From: Trochalopteron elliotii
Taxonomy: Eukaryota; Chordata; Aves; Passeriformes; Leiothrichidae
Assembly: GCA_024734555.1 (NCBI GenBank)
Contig: JANPWX010000619.1
Span: 2,324,076 to 2,388,075 of the forward strand
Length of the DNA stretch: 64,000 nucleotides
Reading direction: 5' to 3'
Part shown: piece by piece, positions 10,176 to 21,600 of the stretch
How positions within the stretch are numbered: position 1 is the stretch's first letter
Layout of the letters: each line of letters starts with the position of its first letter
The notes under the pieces: generated by a model
Seen by the model: the letters and a program-made list of their open reading frames with translations, nothing else
What the model was told of the DNA's origin: nothing
Database searches by the model: none
Program-made: the position numbers and the translations under genes

Positions 10176-13100
10176 CTTGGTGGCTAAAATATACCCCATT
10201 ATAACAATTTCAATGCTGTCAGCTGTACTTTATTCCTCAAACAATTCTGGTCAGCTTTTCCTTTATATTAACTAAAATACCTTATCGCTTCTGTACAGCA
10301 AGTGTCTCCTGGTGGCTGAAATGAAGAAAGCAGATGTTTACTCCAAATGGATTATGTAAACTGTAAAACTAAAATTACATGAACAATTGCCAGTACTCAT
10401 AGAATTTCAAACAAGAGTTTTCCAAAAACATTTAAATCAATTTCCAACTTCCCAGGAAATTTCTGAAATATTGCTTTTATGTAGCATGACAAATTCCAAA
10501 ATGCCAATGTTTTCCAAATTTAAACACCTCCAATTTTAATTACAATCACGTAATTAAAAACTATGACAAAACACATAAAGGATTGTTAAGTGCAAAATAC
10601 ATATAAGAATCCAACAGGTTCAGAAAATGTCTTTCAAATTATTAGAATGTTTTCATCATGGCTATTGGCATATAATCACATATTGTTCTACAGCAGTTCA
10701 GATAAATAAAAAACCTTATCTTACAGGATTATTTTCTGAAAGAATAGTATTAAAACGGTTCTTACTATATCATTTCAATAAAAAGAGAAATGGAAGAGAC
10801 ATCTTCATTGTGGCTGCAGCCTGTATCATTAGGGAAGGTCTTTGGTTGTTTTCAGGGAGGACTCACCTCTAGAAGAGGCTATGAGCTCTAGAGACTGTTT
10901 GTAACAGTGATCACAGTCAAATAGGGGTAGTTATAAAATCAGTACCTTTTGGGGGAGCAGAGGAAAGAATAGAAAACATAGTAGGTCATTCAGAAAATGT
11001 GTCCTGAAATTGCCTTTTTTTGTTTAAATCAAAGCCACATTCTTGAATCTTAATACAAGGGAAGCATCTGTTATATAATTAATTGTTTCAGAAATATCTG
11101 GACTTTCATCTCCAGAATCAAAGGCAACAAGCTTTTTCACTACAAATCTATTAATTGTATTAAGGCTCATTAAAGATTTGGGAAACAAAAAAAAAGGTTC
11201 TATGCTCAAAATTCCCAAGACAATTATTCTCTAGACCTTTACTGACACTTGTTGCTAGAATCAATCTGCAACTTCCCGATGAAAGGGGGTTTCACTGCAA
11301 AGTGCTGAATCACTGCAACAGCAACAAAAGCCATTCTGAAACCTGGCAGAACATAAAAGGTTGCAGCCCATCACCTAAGGCTGCTCCAGTGCCCAGCATA
11401 GGGACACTGCCCTCCTCCACTTGACACTTGTTCCAGCTGGCTTTGGCCGTACCAGAAGTTTAGGAAACCCCAAGAGCTTCAAGTGAGTACAAGCCTGACA
11501 TCTCTTCCTCCTAATCATACTTTCTGTCCACATATTTGTCTACATAGGATTAAAAAGCAATGCAAACTGTGTAGTAAAAGTAGCCTGCCATTATTCCAAG
11601 TATTGATGTACCTGATGAGCTGGCAACAGGCTTGGGAGGATACTGTTTGCCATCACCACACTTTGCAGAAGGGGCTAAAGTATGACTAAAACATGGAACT
11701 CCCAGGGGAGGGAAATTGGCAGTGACTGAACAAACTCTGCCTTACCACTTGGGTTTGTTGTCCAGTAATCAGGGAACAGATAATTTCAATGTACCACTGA
11801 AATTAGATGCACTTCTTCTATAATGCCTATGTCAGTACCATGTTAGATGCTGTAGAACTATCACAATCAATCAACAGCGCTTTTTGTTCAAGGAAATCAG
11901 AAACTGGGAGAAGCACATTGTACTGACACCTAGAAACAGAGGGCCATAATTCTGATCTATGGTGAATATCCCCAGCTAATCTGTGTTAGAAGATGATCTG
12001 TGTGAGAAGATAAGATTTAAGTGTGTTTTTCCTTACTTGGCTGCAACAGCACCAGAAATGTGTTCAGAAAAATACCCAGGGCTGTACCAGAGCTGCTGGG
12101 GGCAGAAAATGAATGCTTGTCTTTTTAAGTCAAATTCTGCATGGATTTAGATCAAGAAGCCCCAATGAACCCAGAAGACCACATCACTCCCCAATGGAAG
12201 ACCATGGATTTTCCACTGCTTGCATCGGTAGGTGCAAATTTTGCCTATTCTTGCTAAAGTCTCCATACTTTTTGAAGCTCCTGTAGTGCTAACCTCCTGA
12301 GCCAGTTCCAGAGTGCAATTCAGCACAGACTACAATGCCAAAGACAGAAGTCAGAAGTAAGGAAAAAAACAGGAGGAAAAAATTACTGAGCATGCTTTAA
12401 AATAGACGGTAATTATGTTTAGATATGACAAAGATCTCTTACATTTTTGTTTGAAATTTAATCACAGAGGAAATCAAATCTGCTCCAGCATGCTTTCTTC
12501 ATTTCCCTTTCCTTGACCCTTTAGGACTTTCTTTGAGCCATTGGGAGCCACTTTCCTGGAGCTGCCTTGCAAGCACCTGCTTTACTGCAGTTCAGCCAAA
12601 AACCCCACCCTTGGAAAATAAAGGAGGAGAAGGGAAGAGCTGTCAAAATAAAGTTACACTTAATTGTAACTATTGTTTTCAGTTGCTCCTGTAAAGCTAA
12701 AAAGCAATAGTGTTCTTAGGGTGGATATAAAATAAAAGGTAAAATGCATCCCTTTTTAGAGCTGGCTCAGAATTCCTGCTAATACTGAGATTTAAATGAA
12801 AGGAAAGAGAGAAACATAGTATATGTTTCATATACTCATAAGTACAGGGGCTGGCAAACTGCCATCATACATTTTTAAAGGAGAAGTCAGTAACTCTTAA
12901 ATAAGCACAGAGTCAACATAACACCCCAGAAAACAAGAAGGTGACTGTTTGTGAGAGAATGCCAAGTTAGCACACTTGTCCTGAAAAAAACCTCCCCCTG
13001 CCCTGATAAAAACAGCTTCATTCCAGGGTGAACGTGCCATCTTCTCATACAAGAACACAAAGAAAGAGCACAGCAAAGCAAAATAAGAATGCACATTACT

Positions 13101-13469
13101 TCTAGTCCATGAGAACAAACATTAAAAGGCAAGCATTGTGCCAAAAATCCCTCTTACTGTCACGTAAAGACTTACTGAACAAAAACTGTTTGTCTCCATT
13201 AAACTTTTTTCCTATACCTAGCACTTGGCATGTCAAAAGTTGTTTGGCGGAAAAAAAAAAACCAAAGTAAAATCAGTCAAAGTTTGGGTTTTTTCTGCTT
13301 CCTTTTCATCTTTAGAATGTTGAAAACTCAGGTACTATCTTCACATACACCACTATTCATCTTTAATTTAATAAATGATCTCTTCAATGTATTAATGGCT
13401 AGCAGTGCATATAAATTAGCATTTATAAAAATCAATTACATTGTCTCATAAGACAGAGGAGAAACCAAG
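10176..13469. other. Non-coding sequence
   Basis: No gene or clear repeat is recognised. Short frames (60-85 codons) at 10627-10872, 11483-11689 and 12887-13144 lack known motifs. Much of the stretch is AT-rich unique sequence. Confidence 0.65.
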
Positions 13470-13800
13470 GCCTTCATCACTGGATCATTTGTATTTATCT
13501 GTTAATTATAAACCTTAATTGTCTCTTCTTATCAGATTCATTTGCATAAATTGCATAAGTTTAATGTTTAACAGGTTTTAATACCAGAATACAATTATTC
13601 TTTAAACATTCTTTGTTGAAATATTCATTATTAATTATAGCATTAAAATTAGAAGTTCTGATAATTGACCTTGGCTTCTCCTTGGCTCATCATCATCTGT
13701 CCATTGAGGTCATTTATCTCATGATTATGCATGCTTTGTGGCTCCTTATTACTGATGTACTCAGTTTTAATTGTACTTTATAGCCTGTCACATTTCTCTG
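13470..13800. promoter_or_regulatory. Candidate conserved non-coding element, POU/homeodomain-site rich
   Basis: This AT-rich block has no simple repeat or open frame. It is dense in homeodomain cores (TTAATTATAG, TTAATTG, ATTAAAATTAG) and carries an octamer ATTTGCAT (13540-13547), a second half-octamer TTGCATAAG close by, and ATGATTATGCATG (13721-13733). That composition is typical of developmental enhancers near regulatory genes. Conservation cannot be judged from one sequence, so the call is inference from motif density. Confidence 0.35.
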
Positions 13801-16581
13801 AATTTTGACTTAAAGCAGAATATTATGCAGAGTTCCACAAAAGTGGACTTTTTATAGTGTGTTCATCCTCTTAGCATAGCTACACATAATGACATAGTGG
13901 GTGAAAGGACTTCTGCTATAGCTGGACTATTAGGTACTACTGTTTCCATCCCAGAGAGAAAAGTCTTCTTTTCAAAAGATGACTTATAAAGTAAGAGAGA
14001 CATTTAAGCTCCTAGCTAGCCTTGGGAAAAAAAAAATTAGTCAGGTATTATATTTGACAGGTCATTTAATAGGCTCTTGTTGTTCCTAACTAACCAGATA
14101 TCTCTAGCTGCCCTTTTCACTTTAAATACTGTTGAGGTTTAAGCCCAGCAAATGAAGAAATAAGAGAAAGATGACCAAGACCAAATGTTGACAGAGGTAT
14201 TCACCTGACTTTAGCTGACTTGAATGTAAAGATTTTTGAAAATTCATGCAGTGCAGAGATGAAAACAAGTGGGTTTTCTCATCTGTCAGATCATCCACTA
14301 AGTTTCACATACAAGGATTTACTGCGCAGGAGTTTCCTTCCAGTCAAAATTACTCATGCTATTCAGCTAAGTAAATATTTTAGATAACATCAGATATACA
14401 TCCAAGGAGAGTGACTAATATTTTAAAAGTATTAAACTAGGCTTTTTTATATTGCGTACAGTTGCTATAATTAAAATGCTAGAGGTGCTTCAGGTCAATA
14501 TCTTATAACATATTCTTCTTAGTGGAGTCTGGTAAGGAAACACTGAGTCCAGTCTACTTGAAATTTTCAGTATCTCCTTTGACTTACCTGTGCTCTGAAT
14601 TCAAAGGTTCAAACCTACTGCACTCTTGTCTGAAAAGCATGGCTGATTTTTTTCTGACAGTTGCTGGCACCAGGGTTTCCCGAGTTCAGTTTTCAAATTC
14701 AAATAAAACCTGAGTTACTCTGTGCAATTCATCTTTTTGCACCAAGGACTTTCTTCTGCTGGGATTTCCAATACAAAATGTGTGAATCAACAGAAAACAA
14801 AAAATCAGAAGTAGATATTAGTGTCATTACAACCCATTTGGTGTATCTTCATCATGACTTACTGGTCCAAGAACACACAGATTATGACTCCTACTGATGG
14901 GGAGCCTAAGGATAACTGGTCTGGTTACTATCAGATCATGCAAAGTAGAAGTAATACGAAATTGTCAATGCTACCTCACAGGTGACTAATTGAAGGAATG
15001 CACAGATCAATTGTTGTCTGGTGCAGTTCATCATCTTTGTAATAACTTGAGGCTGCTTCTTGATCCCTCAAAGGAGACCAATACTTGGCACTACTTTGGA
15101 GAGCATTGCAATTTTTTTTCCTGCTTGAAGGTCAGCTACAATTATCTATTTCATCTCAAAGCCAAGTTGCTAGAAAATGCTTCATTTGATCGACATTTTG
15201 ATGCCTGATTAACAGGTAGACAGCATTTATGCAAATATATTAACCACCTTGATTTACATTTAAAGGAAAGAGGGCAGTACCTTGAATATATTATTCTTTA
15301 ATCACCTCATTTTGTGAGAAGAGCCTGAAGCAAGTATTCCTCTCTGTTGCCTAAGATATTTTGCAGAAATTCTGCAGGAGAGAGTGCTCAGTGTATGGTG
15401 ACCAGAAACACTGCAGGGAAGCGGTGCCTTGCATGTGTGCTGGACCCTCTCCAGCCAGGGACTGCAGCTGGGCTCCTGCCCAGGAAACTTGAGATTTCCT
15501 GTTTCTCCACCACTCATGTCCCCTGGCCCAGCTCTCCCCAGGAGCATGACAGCAGCATTTCCTCATGCCAAAGTGGGAACAAACAATATACAGATACCTG
15601 CACCTTGAGCATCTGCTGCATCACGGAAGAGTTAAAACCCTTAACAATAGTTCCGCCCACATTAACAGCTATAAACTACACCCTTTATTGTGCAGTGGGA
15701 ACACAAGGATGTCACAGAACTCTACAGACTGTCAGAGGTTATTTCACAGGCAGGTTTCTGTTACTCTTGCCCTCTGTTTAGTTTCCTTCTGAGGAAACCA
15801 ATCTAAGCACAAGATGATTGTATTCCAGGCGGATCCATTTCCACTGCCCAGGAGTGCCAAGCATGTGGCAATTCACCATTGTAACATCCACATACTACGG
15901 AATTACAGTCAGCCTAGTGGCTGCTGATGTACAGCAGATCTAACCCTACCTCAAATCACACACTGCAGGCTGACAGCCACTCTCTTCAGCCCCAAGACAG
16001 CCCCAAGTGTATATTTCTAGGCTTTTCTATACAAAGTTCACCTAGCAGAAGATGTTTATATGGAGTTTTTTGGCTTGGGTTTTTGGGGTGTTTTTGCGAT
16101 TCTTTGTAGCGGCTGGCCAGAAATGAGGCAGTTAGTGGTAACAAAATGAAGGTAGGCTGACAGGACAAACCAAGTGCTACATTCTGTTCATGTTCCCTGT
16201 GATTTCATGAGCCCTCTGTCAAAGCTGTCACATATAATTTTTTTTTCCAGATTTTTCCTTCTCTCTGCAAAGAAACTCATTCTGCAGGCTTTTCAGCTGC
16301 TGGGTTCAATGTCTGTAATTTCATTTTAAAATATGAAGGGGAGAATCCAACACTGGAATGTTTGGCTCTTTTTGAATTCAGATCAGTCAAATCTAGGTTT
16401 TGCCCAGACTGTCTCCCCTGGGTATGGAATAAAGGTCCAACCTCTTCTCCTCTGCAAAATACCTCCCTTTAAGTCTGCTGTCCAAGTCCCTCTGCTGCCA
16501 TTGTGCCATGGAGTTGCAAATGTACCTCAGTTCTACTGAACTTCTTATCTCTCTGTGTATATTCCCACTTCTTGTGAGTCA
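13801..16581. other. Non-coding sequence
   Basis: No gene is recognised. The 144-codon plus frame at 15347-15781 overlaps two minus frames and another plus frame across a GC-richer patch and resembles no known protein. A 21-base stretch starting near 14130 resembles the start of a songbird LTR, but nothing after it supports that. Confidence 0.6.
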
Positions 16582-16967
16582 TATGAGGAGCAGATGAGGG
16601 ATGTGGGGTTGTTCAGCCTGGAGAAAAGGAGGCTCAGAGGTGACCTTATCACTCTCCACAGGTACCTGAAAGGAGGATGTAGCCAGGTGGGGCTTGGGCC
16701 CTTCTCCCAGGCAACCAGTGACAGGACAAGAGGATATGGCCTCCTGCTGTGACAGGAGAGGTTCAGGCTGGACATGAGGAAGAATTTCTTTACTGAAGGG
16801 AAGGACAGGCATTGGAATGGGCTACCCAGGGAAGGAGTGGAGTCACCATCCCTGCAAGGGTTCAAGAAATGACTGGATGTGGCACTTAGTGCCGTGGTTT
16901 AGTTGGTGTGGTGGTGTGTGGTCAAAGGTTGGTCTCTGTCATCTTGAAGGTGGTTCTATGAATCTGT
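16582..16967 (+). mobile_element. CR1 LINE 3' fragment, well preserved
   Basis: The block reads through the avian CR1 3' region in order: 'TATGAGGAGCAG', 'TTGTTCAGCCTGGAGAAAAG', 'TACCTGAAAGGAGG', 'GACAGGACAAGAGG', 'CATGAGGAAGAATTTCTT', 'CATTGGAATGGGCTACCCAG', 'GGTTTAGTTGGTGTGGTGG' and a final 'TTCTATGAATCTG' tail. It is 5'-truncated, as is usual for CR1, and has no target duplication, also typical. Close to the end, the stretch that normally reads 'TTTTCCAACC' between 'CTTGAAGG' and 'TTCTATG' is missing, a small deletion. The open frames at 16545-16865 (-) and 16555-16752 (+) lie inside the element. They are not genes. Divergence is low compared with the other two CR1 pieces in the window. 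Confidence 0.93.
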
Positions 16968-18532
16968 CTTTTCTGACTCTACCTCCAGTGTCAGCTGAAA
17001 CTGAAAGAATCATTCCAGTCAAACTGCAAACACTTTTTACTTCCCTTTTCCACTCCGAGGGACTCCTTTCTGCATGCTGCTTTCAGCCAGCCTACCAGAG
17101 CTGTTGTCAAGATATTAAAACTACATTATCATTGTAACTTTACACTCTCTTGTCAATGCTGCTGGAAGCACCTGCTACCAAAATAATTTCTTTTTGTCAT
17201 TGCCTCAATTATGTCATCCCCAGCCTCATTATTCTGCTGGTCCTTCTGCTGGTTTTCTTTCTTAATGGTCTTAAGTTGTGAACAGATCATTCCTACTTGG
17301 AGCAGTCAGGAAGATAGAAAGCTACTTTATGCATAGAGTTATCACAGAAGAAAACATGGCCACATAATCACATAGCTTTTTTCCTCCCAAAACCTGTACA
17401 ATGTAATTACAGAAATGTAATGTCTTTGAAACAAGAACTGCACCATTCTATGTACCCTATGTTCAGGGTCAAGCCATATGGGGTATTTCCAAGAACAATC
17501 ATTGACACAATGATGATCATGCTGACAATGAAGGATAATTCCTCCTGATTTCATAAGGTTACCATTCACAAATAGTCTATCAAAGAGGCCACCAACATTA
17601 GATCTGCTGCAAAGAAGTCTGGCATTTTTCTCAGCTGTCACTTTGCATGAAAAAGCCTCTCACCATGACAATTAAAACTTTGGAGAGGCCTGTTTCAAGA
17701 GGTAGAGTACGTTAAGTCTCCAAACAAACTAGACCCAGGTGACTTTGGCTCTAGACTGTAGAAAACCAAGGTCTTACTCCATTACCAAAGCAGATACACT
17801 AGTTCTCAAACTCCCTTGCAGTCAACCAGATTGCATTCATCCCAGTATAAGACAGGATGAACAGGTTTAACCCTGAAACCATATCTTAATATCCTCAGTA
17901 CTAAGAGGTTTTCCCTCTTTGCCTCTAGAATATACTGACAAATACTAAACCCTTTTTTGTGATTATGTTGAGCCCCATTCATTACATTTATGGAGAAAAA
18001 AAAATCCTGTCTGACCTCTAAGAAAACTTAACAGAGGCCAAGTTTGTTTTCTCAGTGTTACATCCATATGACAGAATACTCAGATCCCTTTCTTTTCCTG
18101 GAATACAAGCAGGCTTCATGTTTCCCCTGTGTGTAATGAAAGTAGTTACCCTCTGGCCAACTCAGATTGTTGTTTCTGAAAATTGTTTTTCTCTCTGGTT
18201 TTATTGGGCAATGTAATTATTTGAATTGCAAGAGAACTGTCTGAAGAAAACTGGGATATCAAGCCCATCAACTCACAGATTTCCTAGACAGTCAAGGGCT
18301 CTAACAAAGCTTGCTGTCTTTTTCTTTGCATAACAAGACAATAAAAGTGCAGCCATCTAAAGAACCAGTTTGCTATGTTGAGACATACGATTTAAAACCC
18401 AGTAACTCAGTTACGGGGAACTTCAATATTTAATGTGCAGATTAAGTGCACATTTAAAAACTCATGAACACAGGCAACTCATGCAAGCTGCAGAACATAC
18501 TTTGCTTTAACACAAGGTCCCTGGCACTTCAG
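16968..18532. other. Non-coding sequence
   Basis: No gene or clear repeat is recognised. The minus frame of 99 codons at 17342-17641 has no known motif. Confidence 0.65.
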
Positions 18533-18619
18533 AACGATGAAGCAAAGAAAACAACACTCCTTGGTGACCTTACAATCTTTGCAGCTGACTGGGATATCAG
18601 ATTCTTCCTACATCACAAA
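18533..18619 (+). other. Candidate 87-nt exon (unconfirmed)
   Basis: An AG at 18531-18532 follows a moderately pyrimidine-rich stretch, and a near-consensus donor GTAAGT starts at 18620. The 87 nt between them are open in one frame and give 29 whole codons, so both junctions are phase 0. The predicted peptide begins NDEAKKTTLLGDL and ends FFLHHK, and matches no family I recognise. The polypyrimidine tract is weak and such combinations occur by chance about once per few kilobases, so this is a candidate only. Confidence 0.15.
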
Positions 18620-21600
18620 GTAAGTTTAAATTCACCTCCTGTAATATGCTTACCATTCATTCAGACCTCTAATAAAGAAAACTGTCATCAAGAGAATTAT
18701 GGACAAAAATGCTTACCAATGAGCAACAATGGCAGCACTGTCCCCTGCAGCATGTGAAACAGACAATCGGTCTGCAACCTGCTCTGCAAAAGCAGGCAAA
18801 TGAGAAGAGAGGTACTGGAAAATCCAGAAAAGCCATCAGGTCTTGTTTACAAGCAGGTAATAAATATATCAACAAAACTGGAGAAATGAAGTCACACTCT
18901 ACCACTTCTCATAGCACCCTGCAGCAGGGACAGATGTGATATTTGCTTTGCAAGGAGGGTCATGGTAAGATGTTCATGGGACACTTCTGATTATTTTGAG
19001 CTTCTCTGGTTCTCCCTCAGCTGTCCCTATGCAAACCACCTCTACTTAGCAGGAGGCAAAAAAGTCCTCTTGCTTCTACACTTAGCAGTTACACGTCTAA
19101 CTAAAGCTTTGGCCATTGTGCTCCAGAACACATCAAACGTGTGCTAGTTCTGTACACTCGTGGCCTTAGCCAAGGCCTTGCAGGAAACTTCTGAATAGAA
19201 AAGGCTAAGAGCTAAATGCTGCTGCCCACAGTTTCTGTTCATAAGTCACTAAGAAACAACTGGTATAACATTTCCAGGAAACCCACCCCAGGCTCCAGAG
19301 AAAGATGAATCTTGTGCATAGCCCTTTTAAATTTAAGAAACAGCTTTTGATTGAGTTAGTTCTGCTTTTTGATTAAAGTAAAAAGGCAAGTGGAGCAGAG
19401 CTTCTCAATAGTACTGAACTTTACAATGCATGCAATAATTTAAGAGTGCGTTCAGCATGCATGAAGTACAAGCATTTAATATTAATGCTGTATCTGAAGT
19501 GCACAAATAAAAGATAATTGAGTCAAAAATTTAAAATAAACCCCACACTTCTCCAGAGTGCAGAGTTCAAACACAAGTGTTAAAAGGGGTCTGAAGCTGA
19601 TTGTCATAGCCCCCTCTTTGCAAGTATTGCGTAATAAGCCAGATACACCCCATGAAAGTTAGAATCACACCAGTGGCTTCAAAGCATCCTACAACATTCA
19701 CATTTTGACACCTTATAATAAATATTTGGACTTTATTGTACTTCATAACACATAAACACTTGGGTCCATATTAAGACTATTAAAGTTCCTAATGCTTCTG
19801 AAATTGTATTGATTTCAGTGGACCAATAGACAGAAGGGTGGAAATCACATGTGCAAATGAGCCTTAGCCAGTTACTACTACACGGCACCTAAAATTCCAT
19901 TTATAACCAAATGGAATAGAAGAAAATGTTACATAAAATGAAGGACAATAAGAATAGAAAAGGCAATAAATTGTGTGTGTTTTTTTTAGACTTGTTTGTT
20001 TTAAACTAAAAAAATCTAGAGTCTCATAATGAAGATTACTTTTCCCAAGGACATCTATAGGCAGAAAACACATTAAATTACATTATGGGACTCTGAAGTC
20101 AAAACAGAAATTAGGTTTTCCACAGGCAACCTTTCAAGCAACTATCAGCAATATGGTCCTAGTACCAAGGGTCAGTAATTTTGGATTTAACACACAAGAA
20201 AACAAGAGACCGTGAAAGAATATTTGCACATCCCATTTCAGTGTGAGACAACTGAAGACACTGAAATCTCTATCAAAATTAGTGACACCCTAGAAGCTGA
20301 ATTTTCCATTAGCTGCAGGAAAAACCTTTCAGCCGTATTGAATAGCAACAGCTATTATACATGCTTGGATGAGGGAGCTTCATTTCTCTTTTATCAAGGT
20401 GGTTTTCTCTTTACTAACAGCCCTCTATCCAAGTGCTCAGAAAGCTACTTTTAAATACTTTTATATTTCCAGAGGCTCATGCTAAGTTTGTCATTTTCAT
20501 CCAAGAGAGTAATTTCAAATGGAAGAACCTTTAGCAATGTGGATCTAAAGGTCATTTAGGGAGTGTTGCTTTCCACGTAACTGATTCTCACCATATACTC
20601 AACTTCTATGCAGCTGATTTACTTCTGCACATAACCAATCCATTTTTTCCTGTCAGAAAACATTTTTATTTTACTCCAGTCATTCTCACACATCACCGAC
20701 TGCTTGGGCTAAAAACTATTTTTTAGATGTATTCAGTCTTTCCTTTCTCTGCTGTCACTACTTCAAGTGGAAAAGGATTCCAGTGTCTGGGTAATTTAGT
20801 CCATTCCCAGGGATTCCTCCAGATTACCACCATCTAGTAGAAACACCAAGGAGAGTGTTAATCCTCACAGATCACCTGAATTGATCACCACTTTTTCTGA
20901 AAACCAGTGATGTTCTAGCTCTTCCTGATTGCCTTGAGAAACACAAAAAATTCATTGCCTTGGTACCATGTCGTGCCTTCACAGATCTGAAAAGCAGCTT
21001 AGTGTTCAGAAAAATTTCTTCCGCTGTTTCCTGAAGCCTAAATGATCTAATTTCTGGATTTTCATTACTCACACCATTGGAATATAATCCTAATCTGTTA
21101 AAGTGTCTTCCCTTTCAGGAAAGGGAATGAAATCTTGAAATCAGAGAACAAATTCTAACAAACACTCTGGAAAGGAGATATGATCAAATAAAATGTGACT
21201 GAAAAAACACAGAAAATCTGGAAATGGAGTGATAACAACCAAATAGACTGAGATGAAAAGAGGGGCAGTGAAAAGGACCAAAACTTACAAAAACTACTCC
21301 ACTTCAAATCCTGAAATCAGGGAAGAAGGGTAAACAGAGAGGAGAACAATATGAAGAAATGAAATGCAAAAAAAAAAGAAGGGAAAAATTCCAAAACCAA
21401 GTGAAAACAAGAAAAGTGAATGGGATGACAAGAAGTGCAGGGAAAGGGACTGAAGCTTGCCCAATTAATCCTCATTGAAATTTCAAGTTTTCAATACTTT
21501 TCCTGGAAGGAAAATATTAGTCAAATTGAAGTAAAAAAAAAAAAAACAAAATAAATGGAGAAAAAAAATAAAGGAGCCCCAAAAGTCTCCACTTCTAAAC

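Noticed and set aside
14128..14150. TGTTGAGGTTTAAGCCCAGC resembling the start of a songbird ERVL LTR
   Set aside because: Only about 20 bases match. The following sequence does not continue as the LTR, and no end or duplication was found.
20750..21130. Possible ancient minus-strand CR1 or L2 fragment
   Set aside because: Scattered similar words (GGGATTCCTCC, AAATTTCTTCC) do not keep convincing order or spacing.
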